A stretch of DNA of 64,000 bases from Malus domestica (GCF_042453785.1 NC_091669.1:17343001-17407000), one strand, 5' to 3'. Positions 23,854 to 37,852 are shown, counted from the first letter of the stretch. The notes: generated by a model from the letters alone, not told the origin. Numbers and translations: made by a program.

Positions 23854-24210
23854 TGTTGATACACAAAACCGGAGGTCTTGGAACAACGTAAATCCGACCG
23901 TGAATCTGCAAGAAATGTAAATAACACTAGATGTATCGTGGTTCACCCTAAGGTTTGGGCTACGTCCACACTGATTATGTATTTCTCTGTTTGTGAGGGA
24001 GAGAGATTCAGGGCCTCTAAGGGAGAAAGTGAGGTGTCTGATGGCCTAGGAATTAGCATCCCCTAATTGTGAGGGTGATGAGTCATTTTATAGAACAAGG
24101 GTTCCTCACTTATTACATATTTGCCCCTTCCTTTATTACATAATTACATTTAAGTCCCCTGAGTATTTGTACGAGATCTAAATACGGAGGCCCTAAGTAT
24201 GGTATAAACA
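23854..24210 (-). repeat. 5' LTR of outer element
   Basis: 357 bp, TGTTGATACACAAAACCGG … GTATGGTATAAACA, flanked on the right by the TGTTC duplication and on the left by the primer-binding site. Confidence 0.93.
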
Positions 24211-24215
24211 TGTTC

Positions 24216-25254
24216 CAATGGAAAAACAACAAGTGTTAGATTAATCATGAATTAGTGAATATCATGCCCAAAGGCCACGTCCAAACAATTTGGGGAATGA
24301 ATCCTCACTAATTATCAACCATGATATGTGGTTCAATAGCAAAACAACAAATGTGAAGTTAATCAACATCATGCAAGGTGAACAAACACTCAAAAGCCAC
24401 GTTCAAAGTCTAAGGGATATGCATCACACCCGTTCTCACCTCATTGGAAAATTTGGAATGATAGATTGAAGTATTGAAGAGAGAATATAGACAATTAACT
24501 GAAATTCCCCTAAGCTAGTGAGGAAGCACTCTAAAACAACAACAACATATTGCCACATGCATGCCAATACATACACATACCTAGTCTATGGCTCTATATA
24601 GACTCACACCTCTCCAATGTTTAGGGGTGAGTAATCTCTCTACATTAACTCAACTTGCCAACTCACTCCTACTTGGTAAAAATATCAAACCAAACTCAAC
24701 ACTTAGCCACACGTATAAGCCAAAGGCTTCCCACCTCCACACCCTAATTATTAGCTTCTATTAATTACCAACTTCCACCTTAACCTATCTAGAGTGGTGA
24801 CGACTCCTCTTTATTCTCTAATGGTTGGCAAAACTCTACTTAGCTTTGTGAGAAAACAAAGCCAAACTCATGCACTTAGACACATGCACATATGCTATAT
24901 AGACTTCCACTCCACATTTAGAGTGGTGAGTAATTACCAAATCATTAACTCCTATTGTTACAAACTCTCCACCTCATCTTTGAGAGAAAATAACAAAACA
25001 AAACTACTCATTTAGTCCAACCTCAAACTCTCGGCCTTTTGTGAGGAAAATCAAACCAAACTCATTTAATCTCTCTTATCCAATTCAAACTAAAAATATC
25101 TCTAATTACATATGAACATGAAATAGCTAGTTTTTGAAATACTTTGTAGGAAAAAGGATTTTACATTGAAACTATTTTACATACCGAAAATAGGTTCTTG
25201 CATAAAAATAAATCAAATAAAATCATTACATAAAAATAATTACCCAACATACAC

Positions 25255-25308
<54 letters not shown>

Positions 25309-26453
25309 CCATTTTTTTTAAATACGGGGTATTACAAAAATAAATAAAAAAAAACAAAAACAAGAAAAAAACCCAGAAACCCACCAACCTCCGTCTCCTT
25401 CACTCCCCCTTCGTCTTCCCCAACCGACATCCCTCCATGCCCTCCACCCCTCTATCATTGTGAAACCCTCATAACCACCACTGTGAAACCCTCACTCCAC
25501 CGTGAATCCCTCACTCCACCGTGAATCTGCACAAAACCCAAGAACCAAAACCTCCATCTTTGTCTTTACCATGAAACCCTAACAGCTGCATCCTCCATTT
25601 GAGAAAAAAATATAAAGGTCTTATCTTCTTCGTGGGTTTCTTCCAGGCAGTGGGTGATATGTGGCAGTTTCAGAGAAATGCCTTCGGCCAATTTTCAGTG
25701 TCAGCGTCTCTCGGGTTGAGTGGGGATGGCAGTTTGGGTCCCCCGATTCGACTAATGGTAACGACATTTTGAGTAGACGAAGGGAACCCCGTCAATCATG
25801 ATAGCAGCAACCTCGACCTCGGTCAGATGACGGCGGCTCGCCTTGATTGCAAATTCGAGGCTCCATTGGACTATGTGGACCAGGAATTTAAGGAATGGAC
25901 GCTCAGACGTCTCAGATTTGATGAAAAAGGTAGAGACTCAAAGATGGTTGTGAGATCCAAGATTGAGGGTTTTCGTTGGTTTTGAAGAAATTAGGGAAAT
26001 CAGAAGAGTTGTTTAGGTTTTTTGCGAAATGGAGGATGCAACTGTTAGGGTTTTCTGGTAAAAGACAAAAAGGGAGGTTTTGGGTTCAAGTAAGTCGCCG
26101 TCACCACCGCCCACTCCTTCTCCATTCTCGAGACCTCGTATCCGCCGTCCGTCGATTTTTTCTATCGAGATTTGACAGACTACATTACGCCGATCCTCAA
26201 TTTCCACACCAAGGGCTGTTTTGTTGTTTTGATTTGCAGAGAAGAGAGGGAGGGAGGGAATTTTAGGGGAAGGGAAGGGGCTGGGTTTTTGGGGAAGGAG
26301 AAAAGGCTTGGTGGTAGGGGTGGGTATCGGGGAAGAGGAAGGATGTCGGTAGGTGAGGGGGTGGAGGGGTGGAGGGTGGGAAGACAAATGGGATTCTGGG
26401 TTTTTTTTTCTTGTTTTTTTATTTTTTTATTTTTTATTATATATATATATATA
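24216..26453. other. Intergenic and low-complexity DNA including a (TA)n tract
   Basis: 24216-25250 is AT-rich with loosely repeated phrases (AAGGCCACGTCC, AAAGCCACGTTC). 25258-25307 is a (TA)n microsatellite. 25380-25600 is C-rich with repeated CACTCCACCGTGAATCCCT. Around 25660-25980 some sequence looks exon-like but has stops in every frame and no family I recognise. This block together with the arm at 26454-26690 could be the interior of a gene-fragment-carrying DNA transposon. Confidence 0.4.
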
Positions 26454-26690
26454 TATAGTTTTTTTAATTAATTATTTTAATATTTTTTAATGACACGTGG
26501 CGCCCAGACATTGTCCACATGGGCGCCACGTCATCAGTTAACGGGAAACTTAACAGACAGACTAACGGATGTATGAGACTGTTCCAAAATTAACACTTTA
26601 GGTATGACTCTGAGATGAAAAAACTTCATGTACTAAATATTGAAAACCACGAAACTTGAGAGTAGTAAACTGAGATTTATCCTATTTAAA
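26454..26690. repeat. Dispersed repeat arm, inverted relative of 2470-2716
   Basis: Reads (TA)n, AGTTTTTTTAATTAATTATT, GACACGTGGCGCCC, GACATTGTCCACATGGGCGC, GAGACTGTTCCAAAATTAAC and ends GTAGTAAACTGAGATTTATC, the reverse complement of the 2.5 kb copy. Its distal end lies about 250 bp from the RPL28 promoter. Confidence 0.65.
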
Positions 26691-26872
26691 AATAATTTTT
26701 TGCAAGATATAATACTGGATGAGACTACTTTTAACTCATTCGATTAGAGATACATTACTTGACATGTTAGCCAAGTCTACCCTGAACAACAAACGGGTCA
26801 ACAAAATCAGAGGATATAATCGTAATAATGAAAAATGAATGATACCCCTCGGGTCCAAAGAATATAATTGAA

Positions 26873-26945
26873 TTAGGGTTTCACCAACAGATATATATGG
26901 GGCACATGATAAACCCCCAATTCTCCTCTCTCCTGTAAACCCTAA
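26873..26945 (+). promoter_or_regulatory. RPL28 core promoter elements (paired telo-boxes, TATA-like)
   Basis: TTAGGGTTT at 26873-26881 and AAACCCTAA at 26937-26945 are telo-boxes in opposite orientations, typical of plant ribosomal protein promoters and leaders. ATATATATGG at 26891 may act as a TATA element. The ATG follows at 26981. Confidence 0.6.
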
Positions 26946-26980
26946 ATCCCAATCTGAGCAGCTGAATCAAAATCTCAGAG

Positions 26981-28353
26981 ATGGCGACGGTTCCAGGGCA
27001 ACTGATATGGGAGATAGTGAAGAAGAACAACTCTTTTCTTGTGAAGGAGTTCGGGAGGAGCCACGCCGGCGTTCGGTTCACCAAGGAGCCCAACAACCTC
27101 CTCAATCTCCACTCCTACAAGCACTCTGGTACATTTCATTGCATCCCAATTCCATTTATTTTCTGTTTGGTTCCCAAGAAAATTTTGGGGTTTTTCATTT
27201 TTAATTGAGAAATGGTTTCAATTAGGGTTGGCAAACAAGAAAACCGTGACCATTCAGGGTGTGGGCAAAGATCAATCTGTGCTGCTGGCAACAAGTAAGA
27301 CCAAGAAGCAGAACAAGCCTGCTGCTCTGCTGCATAAGTCTGTGATGAAGCAGGAGTTCCGCAGGATGGCGAAGGCGGTCGGTAATCAGGTAAATTGAAG
27401 TTTCAAAATTTGCCTTGCTGAGTATTTGTTTACTAAGAACTGGATTGCGAGCTTACTATGTAGTGATGAGGCTTAAAATGCTTGAAGGATCATTTCGAAT
27501 GGATTTTTGGAATGAAATGATATGACTCGTTTATGGAATGAAATGATATGACTCATTACGTTTGCTTCTTAGCATGCATTGTGTTATTGATTAGATCGAA
27601 TGTGTTTTGTTAAAATCTTATATACATATGTAGGAAAAAAGTCGTATTTCTTTGGGAAAAACCTAAATTGGGTCTTGTTTCAAGGATCCGAGTGATTAAA
27701 TTATTAAGAAGGTACTTGTAGGTTTATGCTGCAGTGATGAGCCTTGACATGTTAGAGGGATCATTTATGGAATTGTTTCTTCAGTGAAATCCTCTTGTTA
27801 TGCTTGGCTTATGAGCGTGCATTATCTTTTTAATTCGGTTGGGTTCTCTTCGTTAAGCTTCGTGTATTTTCTAGGAGAAATCCGAAATGGGTTTATCTCT
27901 GGGATCTGAATGATTATTTTAGTGAGAAGATACTTGTCGGTTTTTATGCAGTGATGACTGATGAGTCTTAGCATGTAACATGGAACATTTATAATGATTT
28001 CTTCTACGAAATATTCTTGTTTCGCTCGTTTTTTTGAGCATGCATAGTGTTTTTTATTATGCATCAGTCTGTCTTTGTTAATCTTGTGTTTGAAGATTCA
28101 AGGATCATCATGTGTTGTATTGTAATGATTCGAAGAATCTTTAGTAGCCTTGTCTGGATGTCTCTTTTGTTATTCGTCTCTGTTTTTCATTTTGTGCTCC
28201 TCGTCGTTGCAGGTGGCGGATAACCATTACAGGCCGGATCTGAAAAAAGCAGCCCTTGCAAGGTTGAGTGCTGTTCACAAGAGCCTCAAGATTGCCAAGT
28301 CTGGTGTCAAGAAGAGGAACAGGCAAGCTGTTAGAGTCTATGGCAGGAAATGA
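26981..28353 (+). CDS. RPL28: 60S ribosomal protein L28 (eL28)
   Basis: Three coding exons: 26981-27128, 27226-27389 and 28213-28353, all with GT..AG borders, giving 150 residues. The protein starts [20 protein letters not shown], continues [20 protein letters not shown] across the first intron into [19 protein letters not shown], and ends [18 protein letters not shown]. It is a basic protein of the large ribosomal subunit. Length is close to the plant family norm (about 140-150). Upstream telo-boxes fit coordinated ribosomal-protein expression. Intron 2 (823 bp) holds diverged internal repeats, and a SINE has inserted about 140 bp after the stop. All splice phases agree and no defects are seen. 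Confidence 0.96.
27440..28130. repeat. Diverged tandem repeats inside RPL28 intron 2
   Basis: Three units share a core (TAGTGATGAGGCTTAAAATG at 27461, GCAGTGATGAGCCTTGACAT near 27731, GCAGTGATGACTGATGAGTC near 27949), each followed by GGATCATTT-like and GAGCATGCAT-like phrases. Spacing is about 220-270 bp and divergence is high, so the duplication is old. Confidence 0.6.
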
Positions 28354-28470
28354 GTAATGGGGGGGGGGGTTACTTTTCATGATTTTGGATTGCTCGGGTC
28401 GTCTTTCGAAGCTCAGTTGTATTTGGATTTTGAGATTATATTCAGTTTGTTTTGCATAATTTTCGTGGAT

Positions 28471-28624
28471 ATCAAAATTATGAGTTTCTTGGGAGCAGCC
28501 TCTCCATAAATGGGGGTAAGGCTAGCCGACATTCACCTCTCCCAGACCCTGCGTAAAGCGGGAGCCTTGTGCACTGGGTACGACCTTTTTTTTTTTTTTT
28601 TTATCAAAATTATGAGTTTGCTGG
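28471..28624 (+). mobile_element. Au-like SINE (28493-28602) with ~22 bp target duplication
   Basis: The body reads GCCTCTCCATAAATGGGGGT, AAGGCTAGCCGACATTCACC, CCCAGACCCTGCGTAAAGCG and GTGCACTGGGTACGACC and ends in a T-run of about 18. This is the 3' part of the widespread plant Au-type SINE. The flanks ATCAAAATTATGAGTTTCTTGG (28471-28492) and ATCAAAATTATGAGTTTGCTGG (28603-28624) are a target-site duplication with two mismatches. The copy is 5'-truncated (about 110 bp) and sits just downstream of RPL28, probably in or near its 3' UTR. Confidence 0.85.
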
Positions 28625-29007
28625 ATAATTTTTTTTCAACTAAATGGAAAGGGATTACAAGATTAATTTTCATATTTTGCAAGCACCCCCCCCCCTATAT
28701 TATGCATAAACACAACTAGTTTTTTTCTGGAAAAATTGTATCCAATCAAATGAATATATAGATAAACATAAAGTGATCTGTGATAATATGACATTACAAT
28801 GAACTGCGTCGTTGACGAAATTATTCGAATAATTTCTTGAATTTCTAAACGAACGGATGAAGGCGGAACCAAGTATCACGAACATCAGCTGTACATATTA
28901 TAAGTTGGCTTGGCTTGCTAAAGGTTCCAATGCACAAACCGCATGTTCTGCAAATCTTTGCGGAACTTCCCACCACCATCAAGAACATACTCGTCCTCGA
29001 CGACAAA

Positions 29008-31205
<2,198 letters not shown>

Positions 31206-31360
31206 GACTGGGTTGATCGACGAGGAAGATTGAGAAATGAAGCGTAGAAATATTCAACTGGGTCTAAACTTACGTAATTGGGAATGTTAAGGGAGGGAGG
31301 GAGAAAAGGAGAAGGAGAAGGAGAAGGAGAAGACTTTGCTGTGTGTTTATAAATATATGG
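31206..31360 (-). promoter_or_regulatory. Likely RABD promoter and 5' leader
   Basis: On the minus strand a TATA-like ATATTTATAAACACA (about 31345-31359) precedes a CTTCTCCTTCTCC-rich leader (31300-31332) and the ATG at 31205. Pyrimidine-rich leaders are common in plant housekeeping genes. The exact transcription start cannot be read from sequence. Confidence 0.45.
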
Positions 31361-32507
31361 GTGGACGGTGCGTCACATTGAAAGGTTCGTACTGCTTCCT
31401 ACTCAGCCGCCAGCTTGGAATCTGACCCCACATACAATTTCCTTTTTTTTTGTTTTTGTTTGTGTGTCGGAATTTGAGACTACCATACATAGCAAAGGTA
31501 TGCCTCCACGGTGATATCCCGCACCGATGATATGACGCTAAGTAGAGGGAAACTTGCACGTGTTGTTGTACCATCACCACAACCAAATTTTCGTTGCACC
31601 TATAATATGGCCACATGGTATTACTGTTAAACTTAAAATATAACATGTTGATACGTTTTTTTTATTAATGTAGCAATTAAATCGTTCAATTTTATTATAA
31701 CATTTGAAATAGTACAATCACATTCTTAAAGATACATGCGAATCTAGGTATAAAAGATGCAGGAGCACGTAAAGCTCTCAGAACGTATGCAGGAAAACCT
31801 TATTTCTTTCTTTATTATTCATTTTTTTGGGTGAAACGATCTAGACAAACTTGGTGAGCAAGTATTGTACGACTTATTCATTTCAAAAAACTGCTGAAAT
31901 CCAATCGTGCAGAGAAACAATAACACGTTCTCTATCCAATACACACTTCTGTAAAAACTCAAACTCAAAATCATATTTTATGGTCAGTGGTTTAGTTGGG
32001 TAATAATATATTAACTAATGAATCTTTTAAACACGTGCAATTTACCTACCTCGTCTCACATGAAGCACAAGTTGTGCATGGGAAGTTTAAGCCAACATAT
32101 TCATCTTTTAACCATTTCTTTCCTTCTTTTAAAAAGGGGATAGATGGTGTGCACGTCAGTTCATTATTTCGGAAGTCGGGAAGGTTTACAGATGTATTTC
32201 AATTTCTTCCTGGTCACAATCGTTATGTTCCTGGCTGCCAGCGTGTGATTCACTATTGCTAGGAGTCGAATTCAGGATGTGCCTTGTGGAATATGGACCT
32301 AGATCCCTTTGTGGTTCCGCTTCTTTTAACCATTTAACTTTATTTGACTATTATCAAATGGAATATTGAAAAGGTCGTAGTCAATGAAGTACCCACACGG
32401 ATTAAAGAGAATACAAATGTTGATTACTTGCCTTAATACAATTCTCTAACCCCTATAATTGCAACATTTTCAACCACTCATTTCTCAGCCAACAAAACCC
32501 GGACGCC
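31361..32507. other. Intergenic region
   Basis: AT-rich with only shadow ORFs. The last ~100 bp before 32508 is probably the leader of the small gene; a TATA-like CTATAATTG is near 32452. Confidence 0.4.
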
Positions 32508-32843
32508 ATGTCTGTCAAGAAGAGTCTCTCTCTCAACCACGGCGGAGCCGGGAAGGAGGGAGCAGTTACAAAGAAGACAAGGAAGACTTTGTCTCTAAAC
32601 AATGGTGAAGCCGGGAAGAGCAGCGGAGATGTGGTTGCAGCAAAGCGGACACGCTTCGATCGTTGTTTTTCTTTCATGGAGGTTTCTACAGAACCGGGAA
32701 AATCACTTAAAGAAATGGATTCCGAGAAGTTGAAGTCAGGGATCAAGAGGTGGGCTAAGGCTGTTGTTGCATACGCCCGGCAAGTGAGCGACCGCTTCGG
32801 AAGCTCTCGCAGCGGAAGCTCTCGTGGCGAATCAAAAGCCTAA
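32508..32843 (+). CDS. Small basic protein of unknown function (111 aa)
   Basis: A single uninterrupted frame of 111 codons from ATG to TAA. The N-terminal part contains two related Lys-rich blocks (KSLSLNHGGAGKEG and KTLSLNNGEAGKSS), suggesting an internal duplication. A middle segment reads FDRCFSFMEVS. The most conserved-looking segment is LKSGIKRWAKAVVAYARQVS, followed by a Ser/Arg/Gly tail. Strongly basic, with no signal peptide or membrane span, so probably cytosolic or nuclear. I recognise the type as a small plant-specific uncharacterised protein but cannot name a family. Codon use and position among expressed genes favour a real gene. Confidence 0.65.
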   Translation: MSVKKSLSLNHGGAGKEGAVTKKTRKTLSLNNGEAGKSSGDVVAAKRTRFDRCFSFMEVSTEPGKSLKEMDSEKLKSGIKRWAKAVVAYARQVSDRFGSSRSGSSRGESKA

Positions 32844-33262
32844 TTGAATTGTCCGAAGTATATTACTCTGTTTCAAGCGAGTTCAATCGATGCTTTACAT
32901 CATTGTACATAGGAGTTTCAGAAAAAGGGTAGGACCGATCGATGCACGACATGAACTTGTATGTAAGTACTTGAATTTTCACTCAAAATAATAACAAAAT
33001 TGCTTCACATTTCTGCTATATCTGTTAATGTGAATTTAAGCAATCCAGGGAAAAGAAATACTAACCAATACTATACATCTACCTACAAAACAATTTCAGT
33101 CCACCACCATGAGAACAAACAAATGCTAAAACCGAAATTTCGGTGCCATTTCGGCATCAACTCTGTTAAAGCTCAAGTCTTTAACCGCATTCTGGAAACA
33201 ATTCCGTCTTACTTTCTAGCTAATGAGAATAAGGCATCTACAAAACCCTTGACTCTCTAACC

Positions 33263-36200
33263 TCATTGTGACTTCTTAACATCACCAAATGTCGTCCTCG
33301 CTCCAGATATATTCTTCAAGAGCTGTTTAGAGCACATGTTCTCAGCATTTGTTGCGTTTTTCACACGGTTGGCTTCTACCCAAGCGGGTTCCTGCAAGAA
33401 AAACCAGTTTAATGTTTATTTGATGATTTGACCTTCCTTAATAACCATTAGTAAGTATAGTTACAAGGAAATATGCAACTGTGTTAAGAAAGGTGAGAAG
33501 GAAATCACCTCGGGAACAAAGCGGGAGAAACCAAATTTGATCAACAAGAGGACATGTTCCATAACCAATATTGCAGCCAGGCCAGGCTCTATCTTCCATT
33601 TGCCCTCTTCATCATATAACCATACCAGCAGTGCACAGTTGGTGCATATAGACATAACTATGAGAAACTACAAATTGCTGACAACCACACATTAGAATGA
33701 TGACGATAAACGAGCAAATAGAAAAACCAGTAAGAATGTCTTCTACCATCCAATTCTCCAGCAAGTGTTTATAATTACAGCTAATCAGAAAGAAAATCTA
33801 ATACAGATCCCAACAAACATTTCTCTCTACCTATCAATGAAGACTCAATAATACGAAATTTGTATTTCCTTCACAGGACAGAATATATAGATAAACACGA
33901 ACCATAAGTACCTGAAATATGTTCAGCCAAGCTCCAATTGTTGTGGAAAATCGAGGAGTTGGTCTTCTCAACATGGCAAGAAGCTTCAACGCATCAGCCC
34001 TAATTTCAGTGATATTGTTCTGTGAAAAATGAACAACCACAACAATTAACATTAATTAACAAAATACTACTACCAGCAATATAAAACTTAAACGAATGAA
34101 CAACCACAAAGCAAAATATACCAAAGTTGCGAAGGCAAAAGCAAGGGGGAATGCACAAGCAAACATCATGATCATTCCAAACTGCAATGCCACCTCCAGA
34201 AAGTCTGCAGGTCCAATCACAGTTTAAATCAGCAGGAAATATAAAAATATAATGTATTCTCATGACTACAAAACAATGAGGAAAATCAAATTATAAAGAC
34301 ACCAGAAAAAAGAATAAAATTGGATACACTTGATATCTTACCATCAAACAGCCCGTCTTCAAGTTCCATACCAATGCTTGCAGAATAAGAAGGCTTCAGG
34401 TACTCCTTTTCTACCCTGTAAGCAAACTGGATCTTCCCTATTGATGAACCCCTTTCACGTTTTTTCTTGCTTCTTTACACCAGAATGGCAGAACAGGTTA
34501 GGTTCATGTAAACTTAAAACTCCGAACACATAAGGGTCCAAAAGATAATACAAAGTATAGACTTACCGAACTCTATATTTCTTATAACTGTACTTCAAAT
34601 ATGGCAAAATGTTCTCCAACAAGTTTTCCAACACCTACAAAACATTGTCCAATACAAGAAATGAGAAAAGTAGGAAAAAGAAATGAATGAAACATGACAT
34701 ATTTTACCTGAGACACAAGGAGGCGTTGAATCAAGACTTTGCGGAGAGTAGAAAAGTTGCGGTGCAAAAGGGCATGGTAGAAAACTCCTATATACGACTG
34801 CATGAAATAAAGACCAAACACCTGCCAAATACAAAAAAGTCCTTGAAGTGTAAAAACTCCTACACAAGAGAGCAAAACAGTAGCGGGGGTGGATCAGTCT
34901 CCCCTTAACCCACCTTGTAGACCAAGCTGTCAGCTCTTTTTTCTGTGTTTTCATTATTTTCATATTTAATGAGCTTAACGGAGATCTTGCCACCAATCTG
35001 TGTCAAGAACTGAATGGCAAAAAGATAAATGGTAGTCAACCCAACCCTGAAAAGAAAAATATTGCGATAAGTGTCATCTTCATTCAGTAATTATAACATG
35101 AAAGTATATGCAATTATACGAATGCAAGAGGACTCAGCATCTTACTTCATAATATCAGATTCAATAACCTCATAAATATGAGCATATGCCAGTTCAAATG
35201 GTAACTGAAGGCATATAATACTGAAGATAATGAAAGCATCATTTCGGAATCTCATGAGTCGTCCAAACCACTCAATTCTTTGGAACATTTCTTTTTCTTT
35301 TGTTTTGTCGGTCCCCCATTTTTTTGCGAGCTCAACAGATGGTGAGGAACTCCACCCCACACCTTGTCTATACCCCAAGTCAGTTCTAACTGGATAACTA
35401 ATCTGCCATCTAAACCCACAATCCAGAAAGAGGAGGTAAAGTAAGAAAAAAAGAATATAAGAAGAGTGAAAATGAATAAGAATAGATCTAAGCCACAAGA
35501 CAATTTCTTGTAAACTAAGTTACCTGGCTAAGAGGGCACTATTTTTACGTTTCCAAAACTGTGAAAACATTATAGCCCATAATATTATGCATACGAAGAA
35601 AATGGGAAGCACTAGTAACTGCAATGACCTGCGGAAACATTATGCAAGCACACAGCAGTTTCAATAAGCAAGTTGCACAAATAAAATAAAGTTGACAGCC
35701 ATCAGGGAAACTGAAAAATGATGTAGCTGACCCACCCAAAATCAAACATGTGCATGATAAGCCCAAATGCAGCTGGAAAAAGCAACCACCTTGTATACAT
35801 TCCAAGGAAAGCAAAATAGATGGCGATCTACAAGGACAGTAAATTCTTGTTTAATATGTTGGGCAAAATATGGAAAAAGATAATTTTGCTAATGCAACCA
35901 GTTCACCTTTGCACCAAAGTATGCATAAATCTCATCTATTGGCTGGTTTGTGAAGTCCCACCAGTGTAGTGCCCACGTGTGAAGGAGCTTCTTCCTTTTT
36001 ATTTCATCTATCGATAAAAAACCATTTTAATATAATGTTTAACAGATATACAAACTGTTTGAAAACTTGTCAGCATACCATGCAAAGGAAACACTTCTTT
36101 GACAATCCTCTCTGACTCCAACTTCTGAAGTAAATACTCCCCGACTTCCCAACAAAATTCTTTATCATCAAATCTTAAAGTTATACTTGACCGGCTCTTG

Positions 36201-37531
36201 TTAATCTGTAAATTTAAAGTTCAATCCTTGTCAAAGACACAAATTTATGGCTAATTTTGCACACATAAATATAGTTAAATTAGACTTATTCACAGGGTTT
36301 CAGTTGCTCTCACAACAAAATTAATCAATTGGAATATCAGAGGCCAACTGGTAGTATCTATTCAACCAAAGAGTAACAATAAAGAATAAGATAAACATGA
36401 AGTTGTAAAGTAAAACCGAAGTGGAAGTAGAGACACAAACATCAGAAAGAAAAAATTGCCATTGGAACATTATTGTTTTATTATATGCCATATACTTACA
36501 ATTCCATATAATAAGTGCCTATAGCAGCGAAAACGCTCACACCAACTGAAGACCGAACCATCAGGCTGCCTCACAAAAGCATCAACCTCCTCCCATTCAA
36601 ATTGTAAATCCATCCCTGAAACCAAGTCCAGCATATTAAATCTTCAAGTAAAAGAAATCATATCCCGGATGTCATACTTAATAGATAAGAAGCTTTGAAT
36701 TTTGAAAGCCAACTTGAACAGAACTGGATCATTACCGATAGCAGTCCGCTTTTTAATCTGCAACTCAGCTGCAGCCCTCCCCAGCGTCTCCAAAGGTGCT
36801 GCCAGCTGAAACAAAGAAGGCTAAGCTCTAGAAAGCCAAACTCAAGAAAGAGTATAAACAAAACACAGCCCAATTGTATGTACCATTTTCATTCAGCAAA
36901 CAACCAAACGAGACACGAATAATGCTGGGTTATCATAAACTGGCAAGAAAAGTTCTGATTTACAATTCAGAATCTAAAAAATTATCAGCAAAAGGAACCC
37001 TCTTTTTTTTCACGGTCAGATTAGCAAAAGGCCCCGAAATTTATTCCTTTTTAAGAAATATGATTCTTTCAGTAATAAAGTAACTAACTTTCCTTTCCTA
37101 TTAAGCAATATCATAAAACTATTTACAGAATCTGCTGTCGAGAGCCAATTGCATACAAGTCAATTCCTAAAAACCCAAATAAAAATCATTGTCGGAGTAT
37201 ATAAGAACAAAGGAATATCGCTCTCATTTGCACCAAAGTTCGAATTTAACAGAGATTAATTAGAATATCGCTCCAACAAAAATGATAACAAATTGAAAGA
37301 AAACAAGCAAATGTAGAAAAAGCAGACCTTGATGAACTCATCCACAACGCCGTGCACTCTCTCAACAACCAAACCCAAATTCCTGAACTCCTCCACCAAA
37401 ACCTCCACACAATCAGAAGTTTTATCTTCCTCTTTCACATTTCGCTTCGGAACCACCACCCCAATCTCGAAAACAGTTTGTTCCTCCTCGAAGACGTTCA
37501 TCTCCTGCCCACCACCAAACAACTTCACCAT
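33263..37531 (-). CDS. Anoctamin-like (TMEM16) membrane protein, At1g73020 type
   Basis: Sixteen coding exons with consistent phases: 37328-37531, 36736-36805, 36500-36615, 36079-36205, 35907-36007, 35736-35827, 35524-35628, 35146-35409, 34914-35046, 34708-34821, 34567-34634, 34342-34472, 34122-34204, 33912-34019, 33509-33667 and 33263-33391. They give 667 residues. The N-terminal cytosolic part has [34 protein letters not shown] and [15 protein letters not shown]. Hydrophobic spans follow, including [35 protein letters not shown] and [20 protein letters not shown]. Anoctamins are calcium-activated chloride channels or lipid scramblases; the plant member is poorly characterised, so activity is inferred from family. 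The start chosen is the first ATG (GAGATGG context); MNVFEEEQ ten codons on is an alternative. Next to CHMP1 and a jacalin lectin, as in Arabidopsis. Confidence 0.93.
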
Positions 37532-37817
37532 CTCAGAGAAAAGCCAAATGGGTCTCAAATTTCAAGATCAAAACAGTGCCCAAATCACCAAAAGACGCGA
37601 ACTTTGCAGAAACCGGCTTAAATGGCGAAGTGGACAATTGCATTTGGAAAAAGTTCGAGCTATTCGGATCCCAAAGACACAAATTTTCTGACGAAACGGG
37701 TCGAATTGCGAAACGGGTCGTTAGTTTTAGGCAAATGTCGGGTTCTGTGTGCTCAGATCAAACATAAAAGTTCAAATGGGAGTCCAATTGGATTGGAATG
37801 CTGCAATGTGGGTTTCC

Positions 37818-37852
37818 AGAGAGAGAGAGAGAGTGAGAGAGAGAGAGAGGGG
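37818..37852. repeat. (GA)n microsatellite in the anoctamin 5' region
   Basis: AGAGAGAGAGAGAGTGAGAG type run, 300 bp upstream of the anoctamin ATG, probably in its promoter or leader. Pro/Ser-rich ORFs across it are artefacts. Confidence 0.85.

Larger units (their letters stand above)
10636..24215 (-). mobile_element. Outer non-autonomous LTR retrotransposon (10641-24210) with TGTTC target duplication, interrupted by a nested element
   Basis: Two 357 bp LTRs, 10641-10997 and 23854-24210, are flanked by TGTTC at 10636-10640 and 24211-24215. A primer-binding site (TGGCGCCGTCTGTAGGAA, minus strand, about 23836-23853) adjoins the right LTR, so the element reads on the minus strand. A purine-rich tract (ACTTGGGGGACTA) adjoins the left LTR. 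The LTRs differ at about 25 sites (~7%), older than the nested insertion. Without the 13232-22699 insertion the element is about 4.1 kb and has no gag-pol that I recognise. It has three minisatellites near the 3' end and unidentified coding-like cargo near the 5' end. This is a LARD-like structure whose family also includes the fragment at 468-953. Confidence 0.93.

Noticed and set aside
26013..26387. Pro-rich 124-codon minus-strand ORF
   Set aside because: A low-complexity G-rich tract on the plus strand explains it.
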